From Orientallactaga sibirica (lineage: Eukaryota; Chordata; Mammalia; Rodentia; Dipodidae): 64,000 nt of DNA. Both the position numbers and the translations under genes were made by a program. The stretch's first letter is position 1; each line of letters opens with the position of its first letter. The stretch spans positions 16,839,501 through 16,903,500 of the forward strand of contig JAEOAD010000040.1 of the NCBI GenBank assembly GCA_036365145.1. The letters are read 5' to 3'. The notes beneath the pieces were generated by a model. That model was not told where the DNA came from, did not search any database, and worked only from the letters and a program-made list of their open reading frames with translations. Of this stretch, positions 54,371-63,844 are shown one piece after another.

Positions 54371-54510
54371 TTGAGGTAAGGTCTTGCTCTAGCTCAGGCT
54401 GACCTGGAATTCACTCTGTAGTCTCAGGCTGGTTTCCAACTCACAGCTATCCTCCTATCTCTGTCTCCCAAGTTTTGGTATTAAAGGCGTGTGCCACCAC
54501 TCTTGGTTCT
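54371..54510 (-). mobile_element. B1-like SINE, older host
   Basis: Diverged reverse copy whose T tract received the younger B1. Confidence 0.85.
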
Positions 54511-54631
54511 ATTTCTTATTTAAATTAACATTTTTATACAGTAAATCTGTTTAGAATGTAAGTTCCTCTGTGATAATAAAAGAAAATAGTAAAATATTAA
54601 TATGATAGCAGCATAATACTTGGATAAAGTG

Positions 54632-54898
54632 ACTGTGGTAGTTTGAAATTATGTCCCCCAATAGACTCAGGAGTTTTAGTAAAGCTCGTAATTTGGATTT
54701 TCAGCCACCTGGTTGCAAGAGGTGTCACTGGGGGCAGATCTTGGCCTCCTGCCCAAAGGTGTGTTTGGGGGTGGATCTGATTTTCCAGCCTAAAGGTATG
54801 GGTCATGCTTGAGCTCTGCTGGGTTCCCTGCTGTTTGGTTTTGCTCCTGTTTGTGATGCTATGTGGTTGTGTCTCTCCACCATCCCTCAAACCCTAAA
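54632..54898 (+). mobile_element. MaLR-type LTR, 5' part
   Basis: Begins tgtggtagtttgaaattatg-tcccccaat, the usual opening of MaLR LTRs in modified form; cut by the following B1. Confidence 0.5.
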
Positions 54899-54899
54899 A

Positions 54900-55052
54900 A
54901 TATTTTTTGTTTGTCAAGGTAGGGTCTCACTCTTGCTTAGGCTGACCTGGAATTCACTATGTAGTCTCAGGGTGGCCTTGAACTCTCAGAAATCCTTCTA
55001 CCTCTGCCTCCCAAGTGCTGGGATTAAAGGTGTGCACCATCATATCCAGGCC
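54900..55052 (-). mobile_element. B1-like SINE
   Basis: Reverse; target duplication cctaaaaat / cctaaaattt. Confidence 0.9.
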
Positions 55053-55055
55053 TAA

Positions 55056-55068
55056 AATTTTTCTTTTT

Positions 55069-55123
<55 letters not shown>

Positions 55124-55312
55124 TTGGTGGGCCAGCTGCCTCTCAGCTACTGTGAACGAACTCCAGACATGTGCGCCCCCTTGTGGGCAAGTGTGGCATA
55201 GCGCCCTTGAGTCACTTTTGCATCTGGCTAAACATGGGACTTGGAGAATTGAACTGGTGTTCTTAGGCTTCACAGGTGGGCGCCTTAACTGCTAAGCCAT
55301 CTCTCCAGCCCC
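55056..55312 (-). mobile_element. tRNA-derived SINE, long form
   Basis: Long pure GA run (55,074-55,120); complete insert; CTCF-like motif on the minus strand at 55,173-55,186. Confidence 0.95.
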
Positions 55313-55800
55313 CCCCCCAATTTTTTTAATAGAACTGAAAGTTTTATCATTTGCCCCTTTGACAAACCACAAGGGGAACTACAAATGAAGACTCTGTCTT
55401 TGGTGTGACACCTATCAGCAGAACAGTCCAGCTGTGGTAGAAAAGCAGCATGGAGATTAAGTCAAGATAGGGGGTACAATCAGGGTGACACCTGAAAGAG
55501 GATGCGCATGTTCATGAGCCATCCATTTGATGGCGATAGGACAGTCCTTAAGGCAAGGGAAGTGGGGAAAGCAAGGCCCTGCACAGGACACCCCATGTGT
55601 AAAGTCAGAGAGGGAGTTTGAGCGGTGGCCTGGAGTCAGACTATAAAGGGACTTGTATGCTTTATCAAGATGTTTGGATGGTATTAATTTTGTTTCTAGA
55701 GAGGTCCCTGAAGTGTCGTAAGTAGAAAAGATTGGAAATCCCTCTAAAACAATGTAGTCTTATCTCCTTTCTTAATGACATAGACCGAACATGTTTTTAA
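55313..55800. other. Intergenic unique sequence
   Basis: No gene supported. Confidence 0.35.
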
Positions 55801-55804
55801 CTTA

Positions 55805-55978
55805 TTTTTTTTTTAATTTTAATTTTTTGGTGTTTTACAGATAGGGTCTCACTCCAACCTAGGCTGACCTGGAACTCACTGTTGTGGTTCCAGGATAGCC
55901 TTGAACTCACAGTGATTTTTCCCTCTTCTGCCCCCCCCCCAGAGCTGGGATTAAAGGCATGCATCACCGTGCCCAGCT
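55805..55978 (-). mobile_element. B1-like SINE
   Basis: Diverged; flanks ttttaacttat / tttttagcttat mark the target site. Confidence 0.85.
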
Positions 55979-56142
55979 ATATTTTTAGCTTATGATTGCT
56001 GATTTTTCAATGATATTCATAACAAATATCAATTATTTTACAAACACATTTAAAAATACAAGGTAGAGGACTTGAGTCTTCTATAGAAAACCAATAAAAT
56101 ATTTCCAGAAGCTTTATTCTTCTATTGTTTTTTAAACATGTA

Positions 56143-56305
56143 TTTTTTTTTTTTTTTTTTTTTTTTCAAGGTAGGGTTTCACTCTAGCTCAGGCTGACCT
56201 GGAATTCACTATGTAAGTCTCAGGGTGGCCTCAAACTCATGGCGATCCTCCCACCTCTGCCTCCCGAGTGCTGGGATTAAAGGCGTGCGCCACCACACCC
56301 AGCTT
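56143..56305 (-). mobile_element. B1-like SINE
   Basis: Target duplication taaacatgtattttt on both sides. Confidence 0.94.
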
Positions 56306-56314
56306 AAACATGTA

Positions 56315-56490
56315 TTTTTAAAAATATTTTATTTTTCTTTATTTATTTGAGAGAGAGAGAGAAATAGGCAGGTAGACAGACAGAGAGAGAGAGAGAGAGA
56401 GAATGGGCATGCCAGGGCCTCTAGCTACTAACCTGGGTCCTTTGGCTTTACAGGCAAGTGCCTTAACCACTAAACCATCTCTCCAGCCCT
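56315..56490 (-). mobile_element. tRNA-derived SINE, central deletion
   Basis: Inserted at the same taaacatgta site, giving a third copy of it at 56,490. Confidence 0.9.
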
Positions 56491-56507
56491 AAACATGTAG
56501 TTTTTAA

Positions 56508-56672
56508 TATTTAACTTTTTAAATTTATTTAAGAGAAAGAGGCAGAGAAAGAGAGAGAGAGAAAGAGAGAATGGGTATGCCAGGGCCCACTGATGCTGCA
56601 AACCAACTCTAGATGCATGTGCCACTTTGTGAATCTGGTTTATGTGGGTCCTGGGATTGGAGCCTCTAGTCT
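56508..56672 (-). mobile_element. tRNA-derived SINE, head truncated
   Basis: Reverse, stops after gggattggagcct. Confidence 0.82.
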
Positions 56673-57042
56673 AATTAGAGAGGGGTTGGTTTCCCCCATA
56701 TAATAAACATGCCACTATTGCAACTGTTGGGCCATTTGGCCTTGCTGGCTGACCTTGAGGTTTGCAGTGTCCACTGTTGTTTATCACTGCTGATGACTTC
56801 TCTCTCCCACAGGGCTGCATGGCATGTCGTTTTTTCCAGCTTTCTGTCAGCTGGTCTACAGGGAGGAGGTTTTCATCTGCTCTCCAGCTTGATTTCTAAG
56901 TAACCTTGCAGCATCAAACATGTCTTACCATCTATTCCTGGCAGGAAACCAAGACTTGGTAATGGTCTGTCATGTTGTGAGGACATCAGGGTCCTCCCTG
57001 GCCAATAACTCACTGCTGGATTTTTCTTGAAAACTACTGGGG
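56673..57042. other. Intergenic unique sequence
   Basis: No call. Confidence 0.35.
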
Positions 57043-57187
57043 CCAGGTATGGTGGCACACATTTTTAATCCCAGCACTCGTGAGACAGAGGTAGGAGGAT
57101 CACCGTGAGTTTGAGGCTACCCTGAGACTACAGAATGAGATCCAGGTGAGCCTGAGCTAGAATGACACCCTACCTTGAAAAAAAAAC
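57043..57187 (+). mobile_element. B1-like SINE
   Basis: Flanks ctactgggg / ccactgggg are the target duplication. Confidence 0.92.
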
Positions 57188-57391
57188 CCACTGGGGTAAT
57201 GGATGGCACCACCCATGAGCTTTGGAGGTAAAATAGGATCAAACGATGGTGCTGACAGATGATGCTCATAGATAATGTTCACAAATGATGCTTACAGACA
57301 GAGACAGGTTATATTCTCTGGAGAGTGGAGACACATATATACATCCCTCTCTTCTTTTTTAAAAAAGTTCTTCTTTATTAAACCCTGTAAG

Positions 57392-57640
57392 CTCTTTTTT
57401 TTTTTTTTTTAATTTGAAAGAGACAGAGAGAGAGAGAGAGAGAGAATGAGAATGGGCGCGCCAGGGCCTCTCAGCCACTGTGAACCAACTCCAGACGTGT
57501 GTGCCCCCTTGTGGGCATGTGTGACATTGCGTGCTTGCATCACTTTTGCGTCTGGCCATACGTGGGACCTAGAGATTTGAACGGGTATTCTTAGGCTTCG
57601 CAGGCAGATGCCTTAACCGCTAAGCCATCTCTCCAGCCCA
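57392..57640 (-). mobile_element. tRNA-derived SINE, long form
   Basis: Reverse, intact insert; CTCF-like GTGCCCCCTTGTGG at 57,501-57,514. Confidence 0.94.
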
Positions 57641-57809
57641 TTCCTCTCTTTTCTTAACCGAGCACATAATAGTCACTCCAGTAATGTATAATGAACTGAA
57701 ATGAGGGAAAGACATTATTGGCTATCTTTGGAAGGATAAATTTGTATATACACAGAGAGAATAGCAATCAGTTATCATCAGTAGTTTGCCCTTTAAAAGA
57801 CTTAAACGG

Positions 57810-58034
57810 GGGGGGGGGACTGGAGAGATGGCTTAGTGGTTGGGCACTTGCCTGTGAAGCCTAAGGACCCTGGTTCAAGGCTCGCTTCCCAGGACCCACA
57901 TAAGCCAGATGCACAAGGTGGAGCATGCATCTGGAGTTTGTTTGCAGTGGCTGGAAGCCCTGGAATGCCCATTCTCTCTCTCTGTTTCTCTACCTCTCTC
58001 TGTTTGTCGTTCTCAAGTAAATTTAAAAAAAAAG
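57810..58034 (+). mobile_element. tRNA-derived SINE
   Basis: G run at the start; target duplication aaagacttaa. Confidence 0.92.
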
Positions 58035-58042
58035 ACTTAATA

Positions 58043-58248
58043 GGGGCTGGAGAGATTGCTCAGTGGTTAAAGGCACTGGCTTGCAAAGCCTGATGGCCAA
58101 GGTTTGACTCCCCAGTACCTACATAAAACCAGATGCCCAAAGTGGCACATGCATCTGATATTTGTTTGCAGTGGCTAGAGGCCCTGGCATGTTTATACTT
58201 ACTCCCTCTCTCTCTGTTTGCAAATAAATAATAAATAAAATATTTTAA
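58043..58248 (+). mobile_element. tRNA-derived SINE
   Basis: cctgatggcc subset; follows the same aagacttaa target. Confidence 0.9.
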
Positions 58249-58259
58249 AAGAATTAACA

Positions 58260-58468
58260 GGGCCGGGGAGATGGCTCAGTAGTGAAGGCATTTGCCTGCA
58301 AAAACCTAATGACCTGAGCCTGATTCCCCAGTACCCACGTAAAGCCAGATGCACAAAGCGGTGCATGCGACTGGAGTTCATTTGCAGTGGCTAGAGGCCC
58401 TGGTGTGCCCTTTCTCTTTGTCTCTGTTCTTTCTCTCTCTGCTTTCAAACTAAACATATTTTTTAAAA
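58260..58468 (+). mobile_element. tRNA-derived SINE
   Basis: Third in tandem orientation; flanks gaattaaca / gcttaaca. Confidence 0.9.
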
Positions 58469-58475
58469 AGCTTAA

Positions 58476-59050
58476 CACCTTTATTTACAGTGATTTGAAA
58501 GTGTTAGTCACATAGGCCCATTGGAAGAACAGGGATCTTACTTAAATATGGGAAACTAAGCTAAGGTGATAGTGCCTCTCTGAATGGGAAAGTGCACAGT
58601 GTTGTGTCCTCCAGGACTGGAACACTGAACATTCTTAGGGATGGCCAGCTCTCGGCAGATTTTCTACATTCTTCCACCCTATGAAATACCAGTAGGCGGA
58701 TCACTACCAGGATGCTAGGTGGGTGGGCTGAAATTTGATAAATGAGCCTATTGTGGGCCAGTGTAAAATACCCAGAAGATCAAATAAATGATCTGTGAAA
58801 AGTGATGATCTCTGCATAGTCTGATGAACATAGGGAGGAGGGTCTGGAGGTCATTGGAGATGCCGCAGGGGTTATAAGCCTTGTGTGCCAGGACAAAACC
58901 AGGCAACAGCAAGCTGGACGTCATAGCACAGGTGTTTTAGAAAGAACTGAACACATTGCCTAACCTTGAACAAAAGCTGCAGGTGTGGATACAAGTGAAA
59001 CACCAGATGCTTTTATATCCAGAGGATTAGATTAGATATTTGACTCACTC
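58476..59050. other. Intergenic unique sequence
   Basis: No gene supported. Confidence 0.4.
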
Positions 59051-59057
59051 TTTCTCT

Positions 59058-59191
59058 CTCTCTCTCTCTCCTTCCCTCCTTCCTTCCTTCCTTCCTTCCT
59101 TCCTTCCTTCTTTCTTTCCTTTCTTTCCTCTTCCTTCCTTCCTTTCTTTCTTTTTCTCTCTTTCTTCTTTCCTCCCTCCCTCCCTCCCTCC

Positions 59192-59250
<59 letters not shown>

Positions 59251-59267
59251 CTCTTTCCCTCCCTCTC

Positions 59268-59311
<44 letters not shown>

Positions 59312-59330
59312 TTCTTTCTTTTCTTTCTTT
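59058..59330 (+). repeat. Large (CTTT)n/(CTTC)n microsatellite
   Basis: About 270 bp of almost pure pyrimidine on this strand; the reverse B1 that follows supplies its origin. Confidence 0.98.
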
Positions 59331-59475
59331 GTTTTTCAAGGTAGGGTCTTATTCTAGCCCAGGATGACCTGGAATGCACTGTGTCATCTCAGGGTGGCCT
59401 CAAACTCACAGCAATTCTCCTACCTCTACTTCCCTAGTGCTGGTATTAAAGGCGTGTGCCACCATGCCCGGCCTA
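59331..59475 (-). mobile_element. B1-like SINE
   Basis: Reverse, complete. Confidence 0.9.
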
Positions 59476-59529
59476 TTTCTTTCTTTCTTTTTTTTTTTTT
59501 TTAAAGCACGTTCTGTGTTTTCAGACTTT

Positions 59530-59545
59530 AAAAAAAATTATTTTT

Positions 59546-59583
<38 letters not shown>

Positions 59584-59726
59584 ACAAGTGCTCCAGGGCC
59601 TTTAGCTACTGCAAACAAATTCCAGATGCATGTGCCACTTTATGCATCTGGCTTTAGGGAATCAAACCTAGGCTGTCAGGCTTTGAAAGCAAGCGTCTTA
59701 ACCTCTGAACAACATCTCCAGTCCTA
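59530..59726 (-). mobile_element. tRNA-derived SINE
   Basis: Reverse with pure GA run. Confidence 0.88.
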
Positions 59727-59739
59727 TTTCCTTTCTTTT

Positions 59740-59942
59740 TTAAAAAATATTTTAAATTAATTATTTATTTATTAGAGAGAGGGAGAGAGATGGGTGCTCC
59801 AGGGCCTTTACACACTGCAAACGAAATTTAGATGCATGCACTACCATGTGCATCTGGCTTACATGGGTTCTGGGGAACTGAACCTGGGTCCTTAGGCTTC
59901 ACAGGCAAGCGCCTTAACCACTAAGCTATCTATCCAGCTCTA
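59740..59942 (-). mobile_element. tRNA-derived SINE
   Basis: Reverse; tctatttc(ct)ttctttttta flanks echo those of the previous copy, so the same target was used repeatedly. Confidence 0.9.
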
Positions 59943-60090
59943 TTTCTTCTTTTTTATATGTATGTGTGCATGCATGTGACCATGCATGCTCATGTATGTT
60001 GGGTACTCATTTGTGTGTAGATGCTTATAGAGGCCAGAGTTTGATGTTGTCTTCCTGTCACTTTCCACCTTATTTTCTTTCATTATTTAA
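59943..60090. other. Old TG-rich repeat remnant
   Basis: tatgtatgtgtgcatgcatg ... agatgcttatagaggccaga resembles old rodent TG-rich repeats. Confidence 0.35.
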
Positions 60091-60129
60091 AAAAATATAT
60101 ATTTTATTTATTTATTTATTTATTAAGTC

Positions 60130-60354
60130 TTTTCTTAAAATTATGTTTATTTATTTATTTGAGAGTGACAGAGAGAAAGAGGCAGATAGAGAGAGAATGG
60201 TCACACCAGAGCCTCCATCCACTGCAAACAAACTCCAGATACATGTGCCACTTTGTGCATCTGGCTTACGTGGGTCCTGGGGAATCGAGCCTCGAACTAG
60301 GGTTCTTAGGTTTCACAGGCAAGTGCTTAATCACTAAGCCATCTCTCCAGCCCT
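60130..60354 (-). mobile_element. tRNA-derived SINE
   Basis: Reverse, complete. Confidence 0.92.
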
Positions 60355-60388
60355 ATTTTTTAAAAATATTTTTAAAAATTAATTAATT

Positions 60389-60506
60389 TGCTGGGCGTGG
60401 TGGCGCACGCCTTTAATCCCAGCACTCGGGAGGCAGAGGTAGGAGGATCGCCGAGAGTTTTTAGTTAATTCCAAGCCTATTTTGAAAAAAAAAAAAAAAA
60501 AAAAAA
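60389..60506 (+). mobile_element. B1-like SINE, rearranged 3' half
   Basis: Near-consensus to gaggatcgccgagagt, then shortened; target duplication aaaattaattaattt on both sides. Confidence 0.88.
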
Positions 60507-60519
60507 TTAATTAATTTAT

Positions 60520-60780
60520 TTGCAGATTATTATTGACAATTTCTATCCTTACAGACAATAAACCATGATAATTCCCTCCCCTCCCCAACTTTCCCCTTCA
60601 CAACTCCACTCTCCATCATATCCTCTCTCTCGCTCCATTAGTCTCTCTTTTATTTTGATGTCATCATCTTTTTCTTGTATTATGAGGGTCTCATGAAGGT
60701 ATTGCTAGTCACTGCGAAGTCATGGATATTGAGGCCAGTTGCTGTCTGGACAGTTGCATTGTCTACCTGATTTTCTGAGA
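60520..60780 (-). mobile_element. L1 3' end, reverse
   Basis: Reverse complement matches the 3.9-4.15 kb fragment along its length (actctccatcatatcctc; gatgtcatcatctttttc). Confidence 0.8.
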
Positions 60781-60784
60781 CAGG

Positions 60785-60992
60785 GCGTCTCACTGAACTT
60801 AGAGTTCACTGATGGGGCTAGACTGGCTGGCTAGCCAGAAAGCCAGAGGGATCCTCCTGTCTTTGCCTCCTCGGCTCTGAGATTACAGGTGCTCACCACC
60901 GTGGCTGGCTTTTATGTGGGTGCTAGGGATCAAACCCAGGTCCTCATGCTCCTGGGGCAATCACTTTATCCTCTGAGCCATCTCCCTGAATA
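60785..60992 (-). mobile_element. B4-like old rodent SINE
   Basis: tagagttcactgatggggct ... gggatcaaacccaggtcctc ... gagccatctccctg is a pattern shared with mouse B4-type repeats. Confidence 0.55.
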
Positions 60993-61569
60993 TTCTTACT
61001 ATATTCTAATGGAGAATACAGTCCCAAAGCCCAGGAGAATGAGACGTTGTAGGTGAAAACGCCAAACGAAGCAGAAAGCGAAGTTTGAGCTCAGTAAACG
61101 AAAAGCATGCAATGTCCACACACGTGTGCACACGCACACACCCACACACAGTTCACCCTTGATAACTACAGGTTCCTTGTCCTCAGCTTTAGCCAACGTT
61201 GGATGGAAAATATTGGCGGGGGGTGGGGTGGATTGGAGGAGTTAAATTGCTCCTGCAATCGTAAGTCACTGTGGAGTCTGTAGGAAACCTGTTCAGAGGT
61301 TTGCTTCTTCGTATCATTCACTGAAATAATACAGTGTGATGACTATGTGTGTACCATCTGCATTGTATCAGGTATTATGAGTATTCTAGAAATGATTTAG
61401 AACATGTGAGAGGATATCTGCATGTTACATGCAAATGCCATGCCATTTTATACAAGACTTGAACACTGGAGGATTTGGGTGGAACTTTGGGGGTCCTGGA
61501 ATCAATTCCTTTGCAGATATAGGGAAGAGGGATAGATTCAATATAGGGGTTTAGTTAAAAGATATTTAA
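60993..61569. other. Intergenic unique sequence
   Basis: No gene supported; a short CA-rich patch at 61,118-61,150. Confidence 0.4.
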
Positions 61570-61778
61570 CGAGGACTGGAGAGATGGCTTAGTGGTTAAG
61601 GCGTTTGCCTGCAAAGACTAAGGACCCCGGTTCGATTCTCCAGGACCCACCTAAGCCAGATGCACAAGGGAGCTCATGCAACTGGAGTTTGTTTTCAGTG
61701 GCTGGAGGCCTTGGAACACCTATATTCTCTCTCTCTCTCTCTCTCCCTCATATAAATAAATAGGCAAAATATTTAAAA
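61570..61778 (+). mobile_element. tRNA-derived SINE, last before the FRYL island
   Basis: Target duplication agatatttaacgag / ggtatttaacgag. Confidence 0.93.
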
Positions 61779-62899
61779 AAGGTATTTAACGAGTGCTTAT
61801 CATTATACCGTGACAGTCATATAGACCCGCTAATTTCTTGTCTCTTGTTTGCCGCTGTGACGTTTCATCCACGGTCAGTGTTCTCCTTTCCCTCCTGCCT
61901 TCTGTATCAGCAGATATACGTTTTTCTTCTGAGCTCTGCGCCTTGTCAACTACCCACGTTTATTTCTCCCTAGGACACCAGATTCGCTTCTAGGATACTG
62001 CTGAGCACTGCCACTTTCCTGGCACCAATAGGTTCCACTGGGGCATCGCCGCAAATGTACTAATGGCCTGATGTCAAACTTCAAAGTCCATCCGCAAAGA
62101 GCACTTAACCGCTTTCCCCTAACATTCATAGCTGAGTCCCAAAGCCTAACTGTACACAGTTTTCCTGGAAAAAACCCTTTCAGTTCTTCCACCGCCGGTG
62201 GAAGCCGCATGATTTCTCTCTCCTTTGAACGCACCAGGTTCTGCTACAGGGCCAAGCCTCTCCCTTCCTTTGGTGTGACGTGCGTTCTCCCAAGAGGTGC
62301 CACAGTCCCTCAAGGAATTGCCCTCTGCTGCCCGCTTGGGTCCAATATGTGGTGTCCTTCCTAACACTTGTAGCCAGAGGGACGAAGTCCTACACTTTGC
62401 GACTGGCACGAGGGAGGATGATCTGTTGAATCTTTCCAAAAGTTACTTAGGCTTCGGCGCCAACGCCAGGACTACACCCAGGACGTGACTTGAACGGCAC
62501 TTCGAATGGAAAGGACTTGAATGTCCCCGCCACCCCCCAAACGAGCAAAGTTGCCAAACTAACCAGCAAAGCTCTAGGTTTTGCAGAGACATTTATTAAA
62601 ACTCTTCCGAGTCGCTGTGCCAGAGAACCAAGGTGGACAGTGAATGAGAAGTCAAGTCCCTTTCAGGAGGATTTCAGGTATTCTAAAAACTTCGGGTAGC
62701 CAGTCCATTCACCCGACCACGGGATTAGGTCCTGAACAGGATGCCAGAGCCAGCTCGGGTTTGGTACTCATCTAACCAGTTTGAATCTTTCACTTGTTCC
62801 TTTCCGGCTCTCCCTCCATCCAGGCTGTCTTGTCCTCGACCCTTTCCAACCTTTGAAGAGGACAGGCTGTTTAGAAAATGCCACACTAGGTAAGACTTT
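61779..62899. other. SINE-free upstream flank of the second CpG island
   Basis: About 1.1 kb with no recognisable repeat. GC rises to the right. Likely distal promoter sequence; no exon is supported. Confidence 0.45.
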
Positions 62900-62975
62900 G
62901 CGGCTTTCTCCCGTCCCGGTCCAGGCAGAGCGATCACGGCTAAGGGGGGCGTGCAGACTAAGCCCCCTGCCTCGG

Positions 62976-63011
62976 CCAATCAGGTGCACAGGAAGATGTC
63001 CTATGACCAAT
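62976..63011 (+). promoter_or_regulatory. Tandem CCAAT boxes (NF-Y)
   Basis: Two CCAAT pentamers, each in a good NF-Y context (ggCCAATcag, gaCCAATcaa), begin 31 bp apart, about three helical turns. Confidence 0.6.
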
Positions 63012-63216
63012 CAAAATAAAGTTCGCTTTCCGGAGGCGGGAGGCTGAGCCTTGACTGCCACTTGTCCAAAGCAACGTTAGAGGCGAGGGACAGAGAGTGA
63101 TTAGAACCGTGGCCAACCCGGGCCCGGGGGCGGGGAGGAGGCGGGGACATCCCTGAGCGACGGCCGGGATGACCAGTGGTCGGCAAGGACCACTGTTCCT
63201 GTTGTAGCATCTCCCG

Positions 63217-63261
63217 CCAATCAGGATGCCGGGAGGGTGGGCGGGGCGGGGAAGGGGTGGG
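63217..63261 (+). promoter_or_regulatory. Proximal CCAAT box, GC boxes and G-tract
   Basis: CCAAT at 63,217 is followed by overlapping Sp1-type GGGCGGGGCGGGG and a run of six G-tracts able to form a quadruplex (63,231-63,261). Confidence 0.6.
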
Positions 63262-63299
63262 AAGAGCTCGCAGCACCGCCGGGCGCCCGTCGGGCTCTG

Positions 63300-63491
63300 G
63301 GAGAGCGAAGACTAGAAATCCGGTTAGAAATCAGAGTCGGAGAGGGAGGTTTAATCACGGATCGGTTCCGAGCGGATTATTCCTTAAAGGGGACGCGCCA
63401 TTGTCCAGAGCACGGAGCCCTGGGGCCCGAGGGCGGGCACCGGCGGCGCTGGAGGAGCGGAGGCAGCTGCACCGGATCGGGGTGGGAACGG
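63300..63491 (+). other. FRYL: Predicted noncoding exon 1 of FRYL
   Basis: The 3' edge is set by a strong donor, ACGG|gtaagg. The 5' edge is approximate, taken as about 50-80 bp downstream of the CCAAT/GC-box cluster. No conserved open frame starts here, which fits an untranslated first exon. Confidence 0.45.
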
Positions 63492-63844
63492 GTAAGGTGT
63501 TGCCTGGGGTGGACAGGCGCTTCATCTCACTTTCTCTTCCAGCCGTAGGGACGGCTGCCGGGGATGCCCGCCGAGCTGGGGGGCTGAGGAGGGAGAGGGC
63601 GGCTGGGGATCCGATCACCGGCCCTTGCCGGCCTGGCCCTTCCTGGTGGGATCCGAGGGGGAGGCGGGCCGGTGCTGAGCTACGCCGGCCCCGGGCGGAG
63701 ACTCCTAACGGATACTCCGCCCCCCTTCGGCGCAGGGTTGGGATCAACCGTAAAAGCCCGTCGGAGCTCCGGCGGCGGCTCCTTGGCCAGGGGGAAGAGC
63801 ACCGCGCGCCGGGCTCTGCTGCGCGCCTCGGGTGCCGGGCTCTC

